From contig BBDR01000012.1 in NCBI GenBank assembly GCA_001312405.1, positions 1 through 64,000 on the forward strand: a stretch of DNA of 64,000 bases. The letters run 5' to 3'. The stretch comes from Clostridium sp. NkU-1. Lineage in GTDB: Bacteria > Bacillota_A > Clostridia > Lachnospirales > Lachnospiraceae. This document shows, in pieces, positions 20,320 to 30,096 of the stretch. A model generated the notes under the pieces. That model had not been told where the DNA came from. It saw only the letters and a program-made list of their open reading frames with translations, and ran no database searches. Position numbers and translations under genes: made by a program. The number at the start of each line of letters is the position of its first letter. Position 1 is the first letter of the stretch.

Positions 20320-21535
20320 TTACGTTAAGAACCGGCTCATGACATAGTTACTGATGTCGATCCCCCTGGACGTCAGGCGGTAATATCCGTTTTTAAACTC
20401 CATAAGGCCGTCTTCTTCCATCGCATCCAGTACCATACCGTAAACATTCCGGATATTGTGGCCAAAGCTGCTGACAAATCCCTGGGCCGAGACACCTTTC
20501 GTCAGACGCAGTCCCAGAAACATGTACTCTTCCATCTTTTCCTCTATTGTCAGCTGTTCAAACTCCTGTCTAAGCACTTTCTGAAATTCTTCCTCCTGGT
20601 CCAGGCGGGCACTGCAATACTCATTGAAATCAGGAGTATTGTGAAAACGGCATCCATTCATATAGGAAGCAGACCCCAGACCTAAGCCCAGATACTCCAC
20701 ACCTGTCCAATAGCCGATGTTGTGCCTGCACTCGCAGCCCTTTTTGGAGTAATTGGATATCTCATACCGTTCATATCCCTGATCAGCCAGAAATTCCCTG
20801 GTCAGGTAATACATTTCACGCTCTGTATCCTCATCCGGCAAATCCGGCAGAGACTTAAGGCAAGAGGCTTCTTCCAGTGTCAGAGAGCTGTTTTCCGTCT
20901 TACCATCTTCCTTATACCGGACATAATAAGGGGTTCCATGCTCCACGATCAGGCTATAGGCAGATATATGCTCCGGCTTCAGCATGGTCACCTTTTTTTA
21001 AGGTGTTCTTCCATGATTCCAATGTCTGCCCGGGAATTGCTGAGATTAAATCCACATTCACATTGTCAAAGCCGGCCATACGGACTCTCTGATAGCTTTT
21101 CAGGAATTCATCATAAGTATGGATTCTGCCCAAATAGCGCAGCTCTTTGTCATCTGCAGACTGAAGTCCCATGCTGATCCGGTTTACTCCTGCTTCTCTG
21201 TAGCAGAAAAGGGACTCAGCCGTAACCGTACCAGGATTTACCTCCATGGTGATCTCTGCATCAGCCAGGATATCAAATTCCTCCCTGAGAGAATGAAGAA
21301 CTGCTGTCATGTCCTCTATGCTTAATATAGAAGGAGTGCCTCCCCCTATGAATACGCTGATTACCTGGTATTCTTTGACTTTGGCACTCTGGCATTTAAT
21401 CTCTTCTATTAACTTTTTTGTATATTCCCGCTGCATCTGCCGGTTTCCGGAAAAAGAGAGAAAATCGCAGTAAGCGCATTTACGCGCACAGAACGGGATA
21501 TGCACATAAATCTCAAGACTTTTTTTATTCATCAT
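20320..21535 (-). CDS. hemW: Radical SAM heme chaperone HemW (frameshifted)
   Basis: About 400 residues. The radical SAM cysteines are in [19 protein letters not shown], followed by [10 protein letters not shown] and VNPGTV. HemW members carry heme to membrane proteins and, unlike true coproporphyrinogen oxidase HemN, lack the fourth cysteine pattern. The frame breaks at the T7 run near 20994-21000. The ATG overlaps the last codons of lepA by 11 bases, so the two are translationally coupled as in B. subtilis. Its C-terminal winged-helix domain ([20 protein letters not shown]) is present. Confidence 0.92.
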
Positions 21536-23338
21536 CTAATTTCAGTACGCTCATAAATGCCTTTTGTGGTATCTCTACGTTACCAACCTGGCGCATACGT
21601 TTTTTTACCTTCCTTCTGCTTTTCAAGAAGTTTTTTCTTACGGGAAATATCACCGCCATAACATTTGGCAAGAACGTCCTTTCTCATGGCCTTCACTGTC
21701 TCACGGGCAATGATCTTGCCGCCGATCGCCGCCTGGATGGGGATTTCAAAAAGCTGTCTGGGAATCTCATCCTTTAGCTTTTCACACATCCTGCGGCCTC
21801 TGTCATAAGCGGATAATGCATGGACAATAAAGGAAAGGGCATCCACTTCTTCTTTGTTCACCAGGATGTCCAGCTTCACAAGCTCCGATCTCTGGTAGCC
21901 CTTTAATTCATAGTCAAAGGACGCATATCCCTTGGAACGGGATTTTAAGGCATCAAAGAAATCGTAAATGATTTCGTTTAAAGGAAGCTCATATCTTAAA
22001 AGTGCCCTGGTAGCTTCCATGTATTCCATGCCCAGATACACGCCCCGCCGCTCCTGGCAAAGGGTCATGATGCACCCACAAATTCCGTGGTCACCATGAT
22101 CTCAGCGCTGACAATAGGTTCTTCCATATATTCGATTTCCGTTGGATCAGGCAGGTTGGAAGGGTTTGTCAGTTCCAGCTTTTCGCCGTTCTTTTTATAA
22201 ACACGGTAAACAACGCCTGGTGCCGTTGTCACCAGATCCAGATTGTATTCCCGCTCCAGACGCTCCTGAATGACCTCCAGATGAAGGAGACCTAAAAATC
22301 CGCATCGGAAACCAAAGCCAAGGGCAAGGGAGGTCTCTGGCTCAAAGAACAGGGAAGCATCGTTAAGCTGAAGCTTTTCCAAAGCATCCCGCAGATCGTT
22401 ATAACGGGCTCCATCTGCCGGATACAGGCCGCAGTAAACCATGGAGGTCACCTTCTTATAGCCTGGGAGCGGATTCTTGCAGGGCCGGTCTGCATTGGTA
22501 ATGGTATCACCTACTGCAGTTTCCTTTACATTCTTTATGCTGGCTGTCAGATATCCTACCATACCGGCGCTTAATGCCTCACACGGGAGGAACTGGCCTG
22601 CACCGAAATAGCCTACCTCCACCACCTCTTCTATGGCTCCGGTGGCCATCATGCGCACCCTGTCACCCTTTTTCACTGTTCCCTCCTTTACACGGAAGAA
22701 CACGATGACACCTTTATAGGAGTCATAAAGAGAGTCAAAAATCAGGGCCTGGAGGGGAGCATCCGGATCTCCCTTTGGAGCCGGGATCTTTTCAACAATG
22801 GCATCCAGGACTGCTTCCACATTTTCTCCTGTCTTTGCGGAAATCCTGGGAGCATCCTGGGCTTCAATCCCAATGACATCTTCGATCTCCTCCACCACGC
22901 GCTCCGGTTCTGCGCTTGGGAGATCGATTTTATTTAAAACCGGAAATACGTCAAGATCGTGGTCCAGAGCCATATAAACATTAGCCAGTGTCTGTGCCTC
23001 GATTCCCTGGGAAGCATCCACCACCAGGATTGCTCCGTCACAGGCAGCAAGGCTTCTGGAAACCTCATAGTTGAAATCCACATGACCCGGGGTGTCAATC
23101 ATGTTAAAAATGTATTCTTCGCCATTCCCGGCCTTGTAAACGGTCCGGACTGCCTGGGCCTTAATGGTAATTCCCCGTTCCCGCTCCAGATCCATATTAT
23201 CAAGGACCTGGGACTGCATTTCCCTGCTGGTGAGTAAACCTGTCTTCTCTATAATCCTGTCTGCAAGGTTGATTTTCCATGATCAATATGAGCGATAATA
23301 CAAAAATTGCGTATCTTGTTCTGCTGGGCAGCTGCCAT
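21525..23338 (-). CDS. lepA: Elongation factor 4 (LepA GTPase, frameshifted)
   Basis: About 604 residues, normal length. G1 reads [16 protein letters not shown]3 DTPGHVDF, G4 NKIDLPSA, and there are domains II-V plus the LepA-specific C-terminus ([20 protein letters not shown]). It acts on stalled or back-translocated ribosomes and 30S biogenesis. Three breaks are inferred: a G lost near 23270 (after KSTL), an A lost near 22070, and the T7 run 21600-21606. First gene of lepA-hemW. Confidence 0.95.
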
Positions 23339-23630
23339 ATATTTAATTCCTCTTTTCTGATGTTTCTGGTGTTTTTCCGGCCAGCCCCCATCCCAAGGCA
23401 TAATCCGCCAGATTACTATGATATCTTTAAAAATATACCATTAAAATAGAAGATTGTCCACCTTGACAGCGTTGTTTTTCCTCGCTAATCTGTTGGAAAA
23501 CAAGGGCAATGCTTGTTTTGCTGTCCTTGCTAAAAATAACGGTATCATTTTAGTATCTCAAAAGCCGCTTAGTTTGATCCCTCGTTATTATAAAGGAGGA
23601 TAACTCTTAATGATCTGCTTCTAAACTAAT
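23339..23630. other. Intergenic region upstream of lepA
   Basis: No gene was seen. On the plus strand TTGACA (23463) and TAATCT (23486) have a 17-base spacer. An AAAACAAG/CTTGTTTT hairpin lies at about 23497-23519, which could belong to a short RNA, but no terminator follows closely. Confidence 0.4.
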
Positions 23631-23632
23631 CC

Positions 23633-23677
23633 TTGACTAAACTAAGCCTTGAAATAATATGCGCAGTGTGATATATT
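23633..23677 (+). promoter_or_regulatory. Two overlapping promoters for the antitoxin RNA
   Basis: TTGACT (23633)-16-TAATAT (23655) and TTGAAA (23649)-17-TATATT (23672), both on the plus strand, reading into the RNA that ends at the 23751-23786 terminator. Confidence 0.6.
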
Positions 23678-23787
23678 AAAAGCACAAAAGGAATAACCGC
23701 CACACAAGGTGGAAGCTCCCAGAAAACAGTACAATGTCCTAACGGACACCGCCTATCCTGTTCGCAGCAGGGTAGGCTATTTTTTTA
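23678..23787 (+). ncRNA. Predicted antisense antitoxin RNA of a type I toxin-antitoxin locus
   Basis: About 100-nt RNA with two strong promoters upstream. It contains the CCGCCACACAAGGTGG hairpin and a GTCCTAACGGAC hairpin and ends in a terminator. Its 3' end overlaps the 3' end of the toxin message, which is encoded convergently. This matches the layout of txpA/RatA and bsrG/SR4. The length and exact 5' end are inferred. Confidence 0.65.
23751..23786 (+). terminator. Terminator of the antitoxin RNA
   Basis: GCCTATCCTG and CAGGGTAGGC form a 10-bp stem with one wobble pair, followed by TATTTTTTT. Confidence 0.85.
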
Positions 23788-23857
23788 ACTTATCTATGTA
23801 AGTCAGCAAGGCCAGGATAAAAGTTGCAAATAATAGCACATCTGCAAATGAAAACAT
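23777..23857 (-). CDS. Holin-like type I toxin peptide
   Basis: 26-residue hydrophobic peptide: MFSFADVLLFATFILALLTY then IDKLKK. A single membrane helix ending in a charged lysine-rich tail is typical of the putative holin-like toxin family (TxpA/BsrG type). The ribosome site GGGGAGGTGGTG is strong, 8 bases before the ATG. The stop codon lies inside the antitoxin terminator. Expression is expected to be blocked by the overlapping plus-strand RNA and could depolarise the membrane if released. Confidence 0.75.
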   Translation of the reverse strand: MFSFADVLLFATFILALLTYIDKLKK

Positions 23858-23955
23858 ATCCGGCACCACCTCCCCTCTCATTATGGCATAAAGGCATAAA
23901 AGCGGGAAGGTTCCACCCTGTATTCGGTTACTCCTGATAGCATATTACCATTTTT

Positions 23956-25370
23956 TTAATTTCCCTGCAACACCATATCCAAAATTTCAGACAGAGGTTC
24001 CATGGCGTTTAATGCTTCCTGGTATGTATTGGTCTGGGCACCTACTTCGATCAGGGCAGATCTTGCTCTTAAATGCTGGTTATACCGAAGGCCTTTTATG
24101 TATATTTTCCGGGTCAGATTAGGAAAATAGGCCGCCGCATCAAGCTGCATCTGAAAGCTGAAGGCAAGATTCTGGTCTCTATAAGGATTGGGAAGATATT
24201 CAATAGGCCCCTTTGGCGTCTGGCTGACTCCATTAAAAAACATAATGGGAGCCGTTGGTTTTCCATTGACCTGGTTTACCATATGGAGATTCTCGTTTAC
24301 CCCATCCCGGTGAACATCCAGTATCACCTCAATAGAGGGGTTCTTCTGAAGGATTCCTGTAATGCCATCCAGGGCATAAGTATATGCTTTGTTTCTGTCC
24401 AGCTTACCGTTCTGCAGATCATAGACCGAGGTATCATGGATCACATTGTAGCCCTTTGCAGTCAAAAGCTCCGTAAGATAATTTCCGATTCCCACTACAG
24501 TGGCACCGGGATTATCCGGCCCGTGATCTGCAAATTCCTCCTGGGAATGGGTGTGGTAAATGAGAATCTGTGGTTTATCGTTTGCTCCCTCCAGGGTAAA
24601 ATCCTCAGAAAGAAACTTATCTGACTTCATTAAATCCCTGCCTGCCGTTGTGGAGGTATGGACACTGTAAAAATGCTTTATGAGAAAATCATAATCTGCC
24701 AGCTGCTCCTTACGGTATAGGGTCCCTGCTATGGGCCATATGGTGCTGGATGCACAGGTCATGGCAGGTCCTTATCCGCATTCAGGGTATTTCCTTTATC
24801 AGACGTTCCCGCCTCGCCAGCCTCTGATGCCTGATTTTGTTCCGGTCCCTGACTGGCTGCAGTATCTCCTCCGGCAGGCGGCTGCTCTGCCGGCTGTGCC
24901 TTATGGGTTCCCGCATTAATGCTTCCATCCTCTCCGCTTTCCTCTCCGCCGTCATATAAAAGGAAGCTGTGTTCCTCATAAAATTTTCCGCTTTCTAAAT
25001 ATCCTTCATAAGCCGGATCCACTTCCCCGTAGTCTGTTGACCTTTTGCTGCCTCTGCCGGCATACCGGTAAAGAGGGGACTGACTGAAAAGGAAATCACA
25101 GAGAGCATTTATCATGGATTTTTCATGGGTGCCGGACTGGTTGCCCTTCTGGTCCTTTTCTTCCCAAGTTGCGGCCGGATACTGGTGCCTCCAGATATAG
25201 GAAGCCCCAAGACCCGCCCCTTCTTTGGCCCAATCTTCCGCTTTATGAAAGTCCGCCTTTTTACTGGCTTCTGAAACCTCTTTTATGCTGAGAAGAACGG
25301 CCAGTACCAGGCTTACTGCAATCATCATTTTTTTTATATACCAGTTAATTCCCTTATTTCTCCGCCTCAT
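23956..25370 (-). CDS. spoIIP: Stage II sporulation protein P, SpoIIP (frameshifted)
   Basis: About 471 residues. One N-terminal membrane helix (IAVSLVLAVLLS), a long low-complexity linker, then the amidase/endopeptidase domain with ILIYHTHSQEEF, VILDVHRDG and ALIEVGAQTNTYQEAL, which hold zinc ligands. It degrades septal peptidoglycan for engulfment with SpoIID and SpoIIM. The ATG at 25370 follows GGAAGGCG. A C lost near 24762 breaks the frame between ADKDLP and MTCASSTIWPI. Position between lepA and gpr is as in B. subtilis. Confidence 0.93.
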
Positions 25371-25426
25371 AACCGCCTTCCCACATAGATTATTCATAAT
25401 ATCCTATGCAGAATGCCTGTCATTTA

Positions 25427-26404
25427 CTACGAATCTTCCTGTCCCAAAAATGCCAGATGGATTCCTTCGGAGATGGTAAAGCTAAGTTCCTTTACTGTTT
25501 CATCAATATCCGGAGGCGTCACATACATTGGTCCGAATTCCGGCTCCAGCAATTCCCGGATCAGGTCATACTGTTCATCCGAGTTAAGCTTTCCGATAAA
25601 GTCCCCCATTCCCTTTGTTTCCATGCTTTTTGAAAGAGCGCCTATCATGGCGGAAACCGTATCATGGACAATGGCTGCGGCTCCTACAACAGTAGGGACT
25701 CCGATGGCCATGACCGGCACGCCAAGGCTATCAAAAGTAAGGCTGTGTCTGTGATTTCCCACTCCGGAACCTGGGTGGATCCCTGTATTCGTCAGCTGAA
25801 TGGTGGTTCCAAGCCGCTTTACGCTTCTGGCTGCCAGCGCATCAATGGCAATGATGATATCCGGCTTTGTTTCTTTTATAATCCCTTTTAAAATCTCGGC
25901 GCTTTCCATTCCTGTCTGGGCCATGACTCCAGGTACGATCCCACTGATTATAGGCATGGTTCTTCCCTTCCAGAAATCATCTCCGTACTGGATTTTCAGA
26001 TGCCTTGTTACCTGTAGATTTTTAAGGACTCTGGGTCCAAGGGAATCCGGTGTTACGGAGGCATTGCCAAGCCCGGCCACCAGCACATGAAAATCCGGTT
26101 TCCGGTAATTTTTCCCGGAAAGGAGGCGTTCGATCTGGTTTGCCAGTTCCTCTGAAACCTCTCTGTGATAATCTTCGTCTTTCATGGAAAGCTCATCGGC
26201 CTCCAGGGTAATATAGGTCCCAATGGGTTTTCCCATGGCTTTTGAGCCTTTCTCGTCAAGAATTTTTACCTCGGTCATTTTTATATGGCTGTCTGCCCGA
26301 TGCCACTCCCGCAGGGACACTCCCGATATTTCGCCGCCGTCACCCGGGAAACTCTCTCTTTCTTCTACCGCAAGGTCTGTACGAACTGTAAATGTGTTTT
26401 CCAT
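25427..26404 (-). CDS. gpr: Germination protease GPR
   Basis: 325 residues, complete. MENTFTVRTDLAVEERESFP contains the acidic propeptide region where GPR is self-cleaved. The conserved core has LVAGLGNASVTPDSLGPRVL, SGIVPGVMAQTGMES, IIAIDALAARS and HPGSGVGNHR. The enzyme degrades small acid-soluble spore proteins at germination. ATG 26404 is preferred over the GTG three codons upstream because the GGAAAGG site fits it better. Diagnostic of an endospore former. Confidence 0.96.
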   Translation of the reverse strand: MENTFTVRTDLAVEERESFPGDGGEISGVSLREWHRADSHIKMTEVKILDEKGSKAMGKPIGTYITLEADELSMKDEDYHREVSEELANQIERLLSGKNYRKPDFHVLVAGLGNASVTPDSLGPRVLKNLQVTRHLKIQYGDDFWKGRTMPIISGIVPGVMAQTGMESAEILKGIIKETKPDIIIAIDALAARSVKRLGTTIQLTNTGIHPGSGVGNHRHSLTFDSLGVPVMAIGVPTVVGAAAIVHDTVSAMIGALSKSMETKGMGDFIGKLNSDEQYDLIRELLEPEFGPMYVTPPDIDETVKELSFTISEGIHLAFLGQEDS

Positions 26405-26426
26405 TTTTTCCACCTTTCCTCTTTAC

Positions 26427-26519
26427 TGCCCATGCTTTTTGAGCATAAAGGTATGCCTGTATGGCTTTCCTCTTTTATTGCCCATGCTATTTGCGCATAA
26501 AGGTATGCCTGCAAAGCTT
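26427..26519. repeat. Dispersed hairpin repeat, two tandem copies
   Basis: Each copy reads GCCCATGCTTTTTGAGCATAA or a near variant, then AGGTATGCCTGNAWGGCTTT. They lie between gpr and the rpsT promoter. These are the best-preserved tandem copies in the window. Confidence 0.65.
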
Positions 26520-26565
26520 TCCAGCATTTCTTAGGTATTTTCTGCAAAAATGCGGGAATTATGTA

Positions 26566-26594
26566 TTGACATATGCGTCGAAATTCGTTAGAAT
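26566..26594 (+). promoter_or_regulatory. Sigma-A promoter of rpsT
   Basis: TTGACA and TAGAAT with a 17-base spacer on the plus strand, about 90 bases before the start codon. Confidence 0.75.
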
Positions 26595-26684
26595 ACAAAG
26601 GTATGTTTACATTGAACTGTCCGTGTCCAGGCTTTGATGCAAAACAAAGAATAATCATATATCATTTTATTGGAGGTGTACCGA

Positions 26685-26949
26685 TTGGCTAACATTAAAT
26701 CTGCAAAAAAAGAGAATTTTAGTAAATGAAACAAAGGCTGCAAGAAACAAAGCGATCAGATCCAAAGTGAAAACATCTATCAAGAAGGTAGAGGCTGCTA
26801 TCGTTGCCGGTGACAAGGCTGCTGCACAGGCAAGTTTAACAAACGCTATCTCAGAGATCGACAAGGCTACTACTAAGGGCGTATATCATAAGAATACTGC
26901 TTCCAGAAAAGTATCCAGAATCTCTAAAGCTGTAAACACAATGGCTTAA
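26685..26949 (+). CDS. rpsT: 30S ribosomal protein S20 (frameshifted)
   Basis: 87 residues once corrected. A TTG start preceded by TGGAGGTGT gives ANIKSAKKR-ILVNETKAARN and the S20 core VKTSIKKVEAAIVAGDKAAA, ending SRISKAVNTMA. It binds 16S rRNA early in assembly. The frame breaks at the A7 run near 26703-26709; six A's restore it. It stands divergent from gpr, as in B. subtilis, and marks the left edge of the tailocin insertion. Confidence 0.95.
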
Positions 26950-26969
26950 TTCATAGAACAGACTTTTAT

Positions 26970-27003
26970 CCCATTCAGAATAACCCACTGAATGGGATTT
27001 TTT
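26970..27003 (+). terminator. Terminator of rpsT
   Basis: CCCATTCAG and CTGAATGGG form a 9-bp stem followed by ATTTTTTAT. Confidence 0.9.
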
Positions 27004-27013
27004 ATATGGTTTT

Positions 27014-27068
27014 AAGGCTTTTGCAAAATAGTTTCATTCAGAATCATTTTGCAAAAGCCTTTTTATTT
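27014..27068 (+). terminator. Second hairpin terminator
   Basis: AAGGCTTTTGCAAAAT and ATTTTGCAAAAGCCTT form a perfect 16-bp stem, followed by TTTTATTTT. It stands between rpsT and the lysis cassette and may block read-through in both directions. The 200 bases after it contain no gene I can support. Confidence 0.8.
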
Positions 27069-27269
27069 TACGGTGAAATAAAGCTATTGATAGATCACCC
27101 TTGGAATGTTGTAATTTACCGTCCGGCCGCAGAAGCTGCATACCGCCAGAAGCTTCCGGTCTCCATTCCCCGGTTGTCTAAAGCAGAATGCGTAATAGCC
27201 GCTGATTCTTGGGATCATCTTTTGATGTATTTTCTGGTTTTTCCGGATTGCCGGACTCCCGTCTTCTTT

Positions 27270-28098
27270 TCAGATAATGTGCAGGGCACCTTTTTCATCA
27301 GTGCTCAGATTCATTTTTCCTTCAAACATACTTCCGTCTTCCGTAACACGGTATAGTTCTTCTTTCCAGATAATCCAATGGTTTTTGGCCATGGCACCGT
27401 TGTCATTTAGATAATACCATTTGCCGTCTGAACCGGTTTTCCATGTGTCTTTTACCATATATCCTGCACCATCGAACCAGTACCAGTCTTCCCCATCCTT
27501 ATACCAGTCGTTTGAAACATATCTTCCGGTATTCCCTAAGTAGAATTTCCATCCGCCCTCTTCTTCAATCCAACCGGATTTATGCTGGGGCTCTTCTTCC
27601 AGTGCTGCTTTAAAATCATTCCAGGTATGCTGGGTATGATTGTATACGTAAGGGTTGGGGCAGATTTTTCCCGTTACATCATAGTGGCGGATTACATGAT
27701 CGGCCGGAATATTGTACTGCTCCATCAATTCTTTTGTCAGCTGGACAGCGTTTTCTACTGTTGCCTCTTCAAAATACCAGTCCCTGCTTGTATCTGTCTG
27801 GCTGCCATTGTTCCTGACACAAAGCTCTATTCCCAGGCTGTTGCTGTTGCGGCATTCCGTGGGTATATGTTTTTGATCCGCAATGCCATGCAATATCTTT
27901 ATCCTCAACGGACTGCCATATTTCTCCGCTGAATCCAACAAAATAATGAGCGCTGGCCCCAATGTATTGGGAGGCGTAATATTTGCAGTTTGCTTCTGCG
28001 CCTCCAAGTGCCCCCACATAGTGGATTACTATATATTTTATCCGGTCTGTCTGACCGTTGCTGTAGTTGTAGGGTGTCAATAGTTTGTGAACTTCCAT
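27270..28098 (-). CDS. N-acetylmuramoyl-L-alanine amidase with wall-binding repeats (endolysin, frameshifted)
   Basis: About 275 residues. The N-terminal Amidase_2 domain has zinc-ligand His in YIVIHYVGA (residue 26) and HVIRHYDVTGKICPNPY. The C-terminal cell-wall-binding repeats are GWKFYLGNTGRYVSNDW, WYWFDGAGYMVKDTW and WYYLNDNGAMAKNHW. It cuts the amide bond of peptidoglycan and would release tailocin particles through the holin. The frame breaks near 27868, where AAAAA should be AAAA (HCGSK then HIPTECRNSNS). Last gene of the tail cluster. Confidence 0.9.
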
Positions 28099-28099
28099 A

Positions 28100-28255
28100 T
28101 TAAATTCCTTCCCTTAGGCCCACAAAGCCCATCTCGTCTGCATCAAAGGATTCCCGGAAACGTTCAATTTCTGTGTAATCGGAATTCTTTAGATTTTCTT
28201 GTATTCCCAGCAGCTCCATGTTTGGCATATCTTTTGTGGCCTCGCTTTTGACCAT
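28100..28255 (-). CDS. Small protein of the tail cluster, unknown
   Basis: 51 residues: MVKSEATKDMPNMELLGIQE followed by NLKNSDYTEIERFRESFDAD and a short tail. No family was recognised with certainty. The start at 28255 follows AAGGTGAT. It sits between holin and amidase, about where PBSX has xkdX or xepA-sized genes, but the sequence does not show which, if either. Confidence 0.55.
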   Translation of the reverse strand: MVKSEATKDMPNMELLGIQENLKNSDYTEIERFRESFDADEMGFVGLREGI

Positions 28256-28338
28256 AATATCACCTTGTCCTTTTTGATTTATCATATGATGGATGGGGTG
28301 GGGATGTACCGGGGGGTAAGATGGGCTTTTAATTGGTA

Positions 28339-28757
28339 TTATGATGTTTGTGATTTTTTGTTTAGTAGGTCTATGGCATTAATTAGAGCTGCTGGGAGAG
28401 GCAGGCCCATGAGGCCTGCATTTTCTACGATGGATATTAGCTCATTTGCCATAAAGCCGATGATGACTGTGTCGCGTATGTAGGGGGTGCCTAGAGATAA
28501 ATCCAGGCGGTGGGCGATTAGTACAAATAGCAGGGTCATGCATTTTCTGCATAGACCTTTCCAGCCGGCTTTGGATTCCAGGGTGCCGGTTTTTGTTTTT
28601 TTGGCTGTTGTGAAATATACCGGCTACGGCAAGGCCGGAGAAAAAAATCGATGGCCATGAATAAGATCAAGGTACCGATTGCCGTGTCCCAACCGCCGAA
28701 AAGAATTGTAACAAAATTGCCGATGATTCCGATTAGAGAGCATAGTATGTGCTTCAT
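28339..28757 (-). CDS. Phage holin, toxin secretion/lysis family (frameshifted)
   Basis: About 138 residues with three membrane helices: MKHILCSLIGIIGNFVTILF, a second around LILFMAIDFFSGLAVAG, and LLFVLIAHRLDLSLG. The mid-protein SKAGWKGLCRKC segment fits the phage holin 4 (TcdE/UtxA) family. It makes the membrane hole for amidase escape. Two breaks: a T7 run near 28644-28650 and an A7 run near 28604-28610, each needing one base fewer. The ATG at 28757 follows GAGGTGAG. Confidence 0.85.
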
Positions 28758-28954
28758 TTTTTTCTCACCTCATTTTTAATAATTACGTTGCAAATGGATC
28801 TTATCGTAGTTTTTTTAATATCTATGTTTTTTTATTTTATTGAACCATTTAATAAAAATTGGTTTTTTTACTATTTTTTTATTAATTCTTTTTTTAATTG
28901 TCATTTACTTTTACTTAGACAAAGATATGGTAAATTGGGGAAATTATAATGATC

Positions 28955-28976
28955 ACTTAATAATATAGTGATTTAA
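28955..28976 (+). repeat. Inverted repeat, outer arm of the tail-fibre switch
   Basis: ACTTAATAATATAGTGATTTAA. Paired with 29471-29492 in inverse orientation with 19 of 22 identities, the last 12 bases identical. The codon phase is the same at both arms (AGT GAT TTA). Given as positions with key bases; it marks the start of the silent fibre module. Confidence 0.75.
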
Positions 28977-29221
28977 GTGGTAAAGCCAATGCTAGCGATT
29001 TTGTGTATGTTATGGGTTTTACTGGTGACGCAAATACACTTAAACAAAAAGGCCTTGGGCTTTACAGAAATTCTACTGGCTGCACAAATTGTGATGCGGA
29101 TGCAATGATGGCTACATTTTTTGTCCACCCCGATGTTGGTATGCAAATATTGATTAACAGCATCTATGAGTTTAAATGGCGTAGATATTGGTACGGTACT
29201 TGGTCAAATTGGGTCAAATGA
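28967..29221 (+). pseudogene. Silent alternative tail-fibre C-terminal module
   Basis: 84 codons without a start, open from AGT at 28967 (stop TAA just upstream) to TGA at 29219-29221. It encodes SDLSGKANASDFVYVMGFTG, then GLGLYRNSTGCTNC and a tail with YWYGTWSNWVK, the end pattern of pyocin-knob-type receptor-binding domains. It lies opposite to, and convergent with, the expressed fibre end. After inversion between the 22-bp repeats it would fuse in frame to the fibre gene at LNSDL. There is no promoter or ribosome site, so it is silent in this orientation. Confidence 0.75.
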
Positions 29222-29228
29222 TCATTTG

Positions 29229-30096
29229 TTAATATATCTTTTTCCAGGCGCCAGGTGTTGACAATCCCCAGTGAGGCCTTATGTATATTTCGCCACCGGT
29301 TACCTTGAACTGTATCAATACCCAATTCATTTTTAAGTTAAAATATGCAGTAGAGTTATCCACTGTCCAACCTCCAATTTTAGAGAGGTTGGCGTCCGAA
29401 TAATCAACAATCGTATTGATTGGAAGTAATAGCGAATCTTGTTTTAAAGTCATATTGCTATTTGTGTTTGTTAAATCACTATTTAATTGAGTATACAGAT
29501 CATGCAACGTCTTCCCATACCTTGCATCCAAAGCATACCCCGCAGCCGTGGTTTGTCCATTATTCACCAATTTCCCAACAGTAATTACCCCAGTTTTAAA
29601 ATCATTAAAATCCTGAATAAACTTTTTTTACCTTCCCAAGAAACGCTTTCGGTGTCTCCCCTTCAGAAGGAACCGGAAATTCAGTCGTTATGTTTTCAAG
29701 CGAACCTATCTTCGTACCAGAAATATCACCTCCGGAAGCCGAAACCTTAGCATTCCAACTATTTTTCTCCGTATCCGTCACAAAACGGTGAGCCGCATCC
29801 TGAGCAGCGTCCGATGCCAGTCCGGAAAATGCTATATTTTTCATCTCTGAAAACCATTTTTGCACTTTTCCATGAGTAACCGATAATTTTTCTCCTGATT
29901 CGATATTATCACGCAAAATTTCCTTGCTGAACTCAGTAACTACATCCGAAGCGTTCCCATTACTGTCTAGCTTTCGCTCATTCACTTCCGTCAGCGTTTC
30001 ATCTAAAATATCCATAGCCTCATTGTATTCTGATATATCATAAAAATCTTCTTCGCTCGGCTTCGGAAGTTTATAATTCTTTGTTTCATTCCCCAT
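29229..30096 (-). CDS. Tail fibre / receptor-binding protein (frameshifted)
   Basis: About 288 residues. The N-terminal attachment region MGNETKNYKLPKPSEEDFYD precedes a repeat-type stalk (VNNGQTTAAGYALDARYGKT, typical of Gram-positive tail fibres), then a variable C-terminal module of 83 residues ending PGAWKKIY. The start at 30096 follows GAGGTG. The frame breaks at the T7 run near 29624-29630; six T's restore VKKFIQDFNDFKTGVITVGK. The variable module begins exactly at an inverted repeat shared with a silent module, so target range is probably switchable. XkdV equivalent. Confidence 0.85.
29471..29492 (-). repeat. Inverted repeat, inner arm of the tail-fibre switch
   Basis: On the minus strand ACTCAATTAAATAGTGATTTAA, 19 of 22 identical to 28955-28976 and inside the fibre coding sequence at TQLNSDL. 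Inversion between the two arms would exchange the last 83-84 codons. Confidence 0.75.

Noticed and set aside
27006..27356. Plus-strand open frame after rpsT
   Set aside because: It starts inside a perfect 16-bp terminator hairpin and overlaps the end of the amidase gene.
28758..28954. Gene in the very AT-rich stretch between holin and the silent fibre module
   Set aside because: The only open frames are low-complexity and lack start signals. It is taken as spacer outside the invertible segment.
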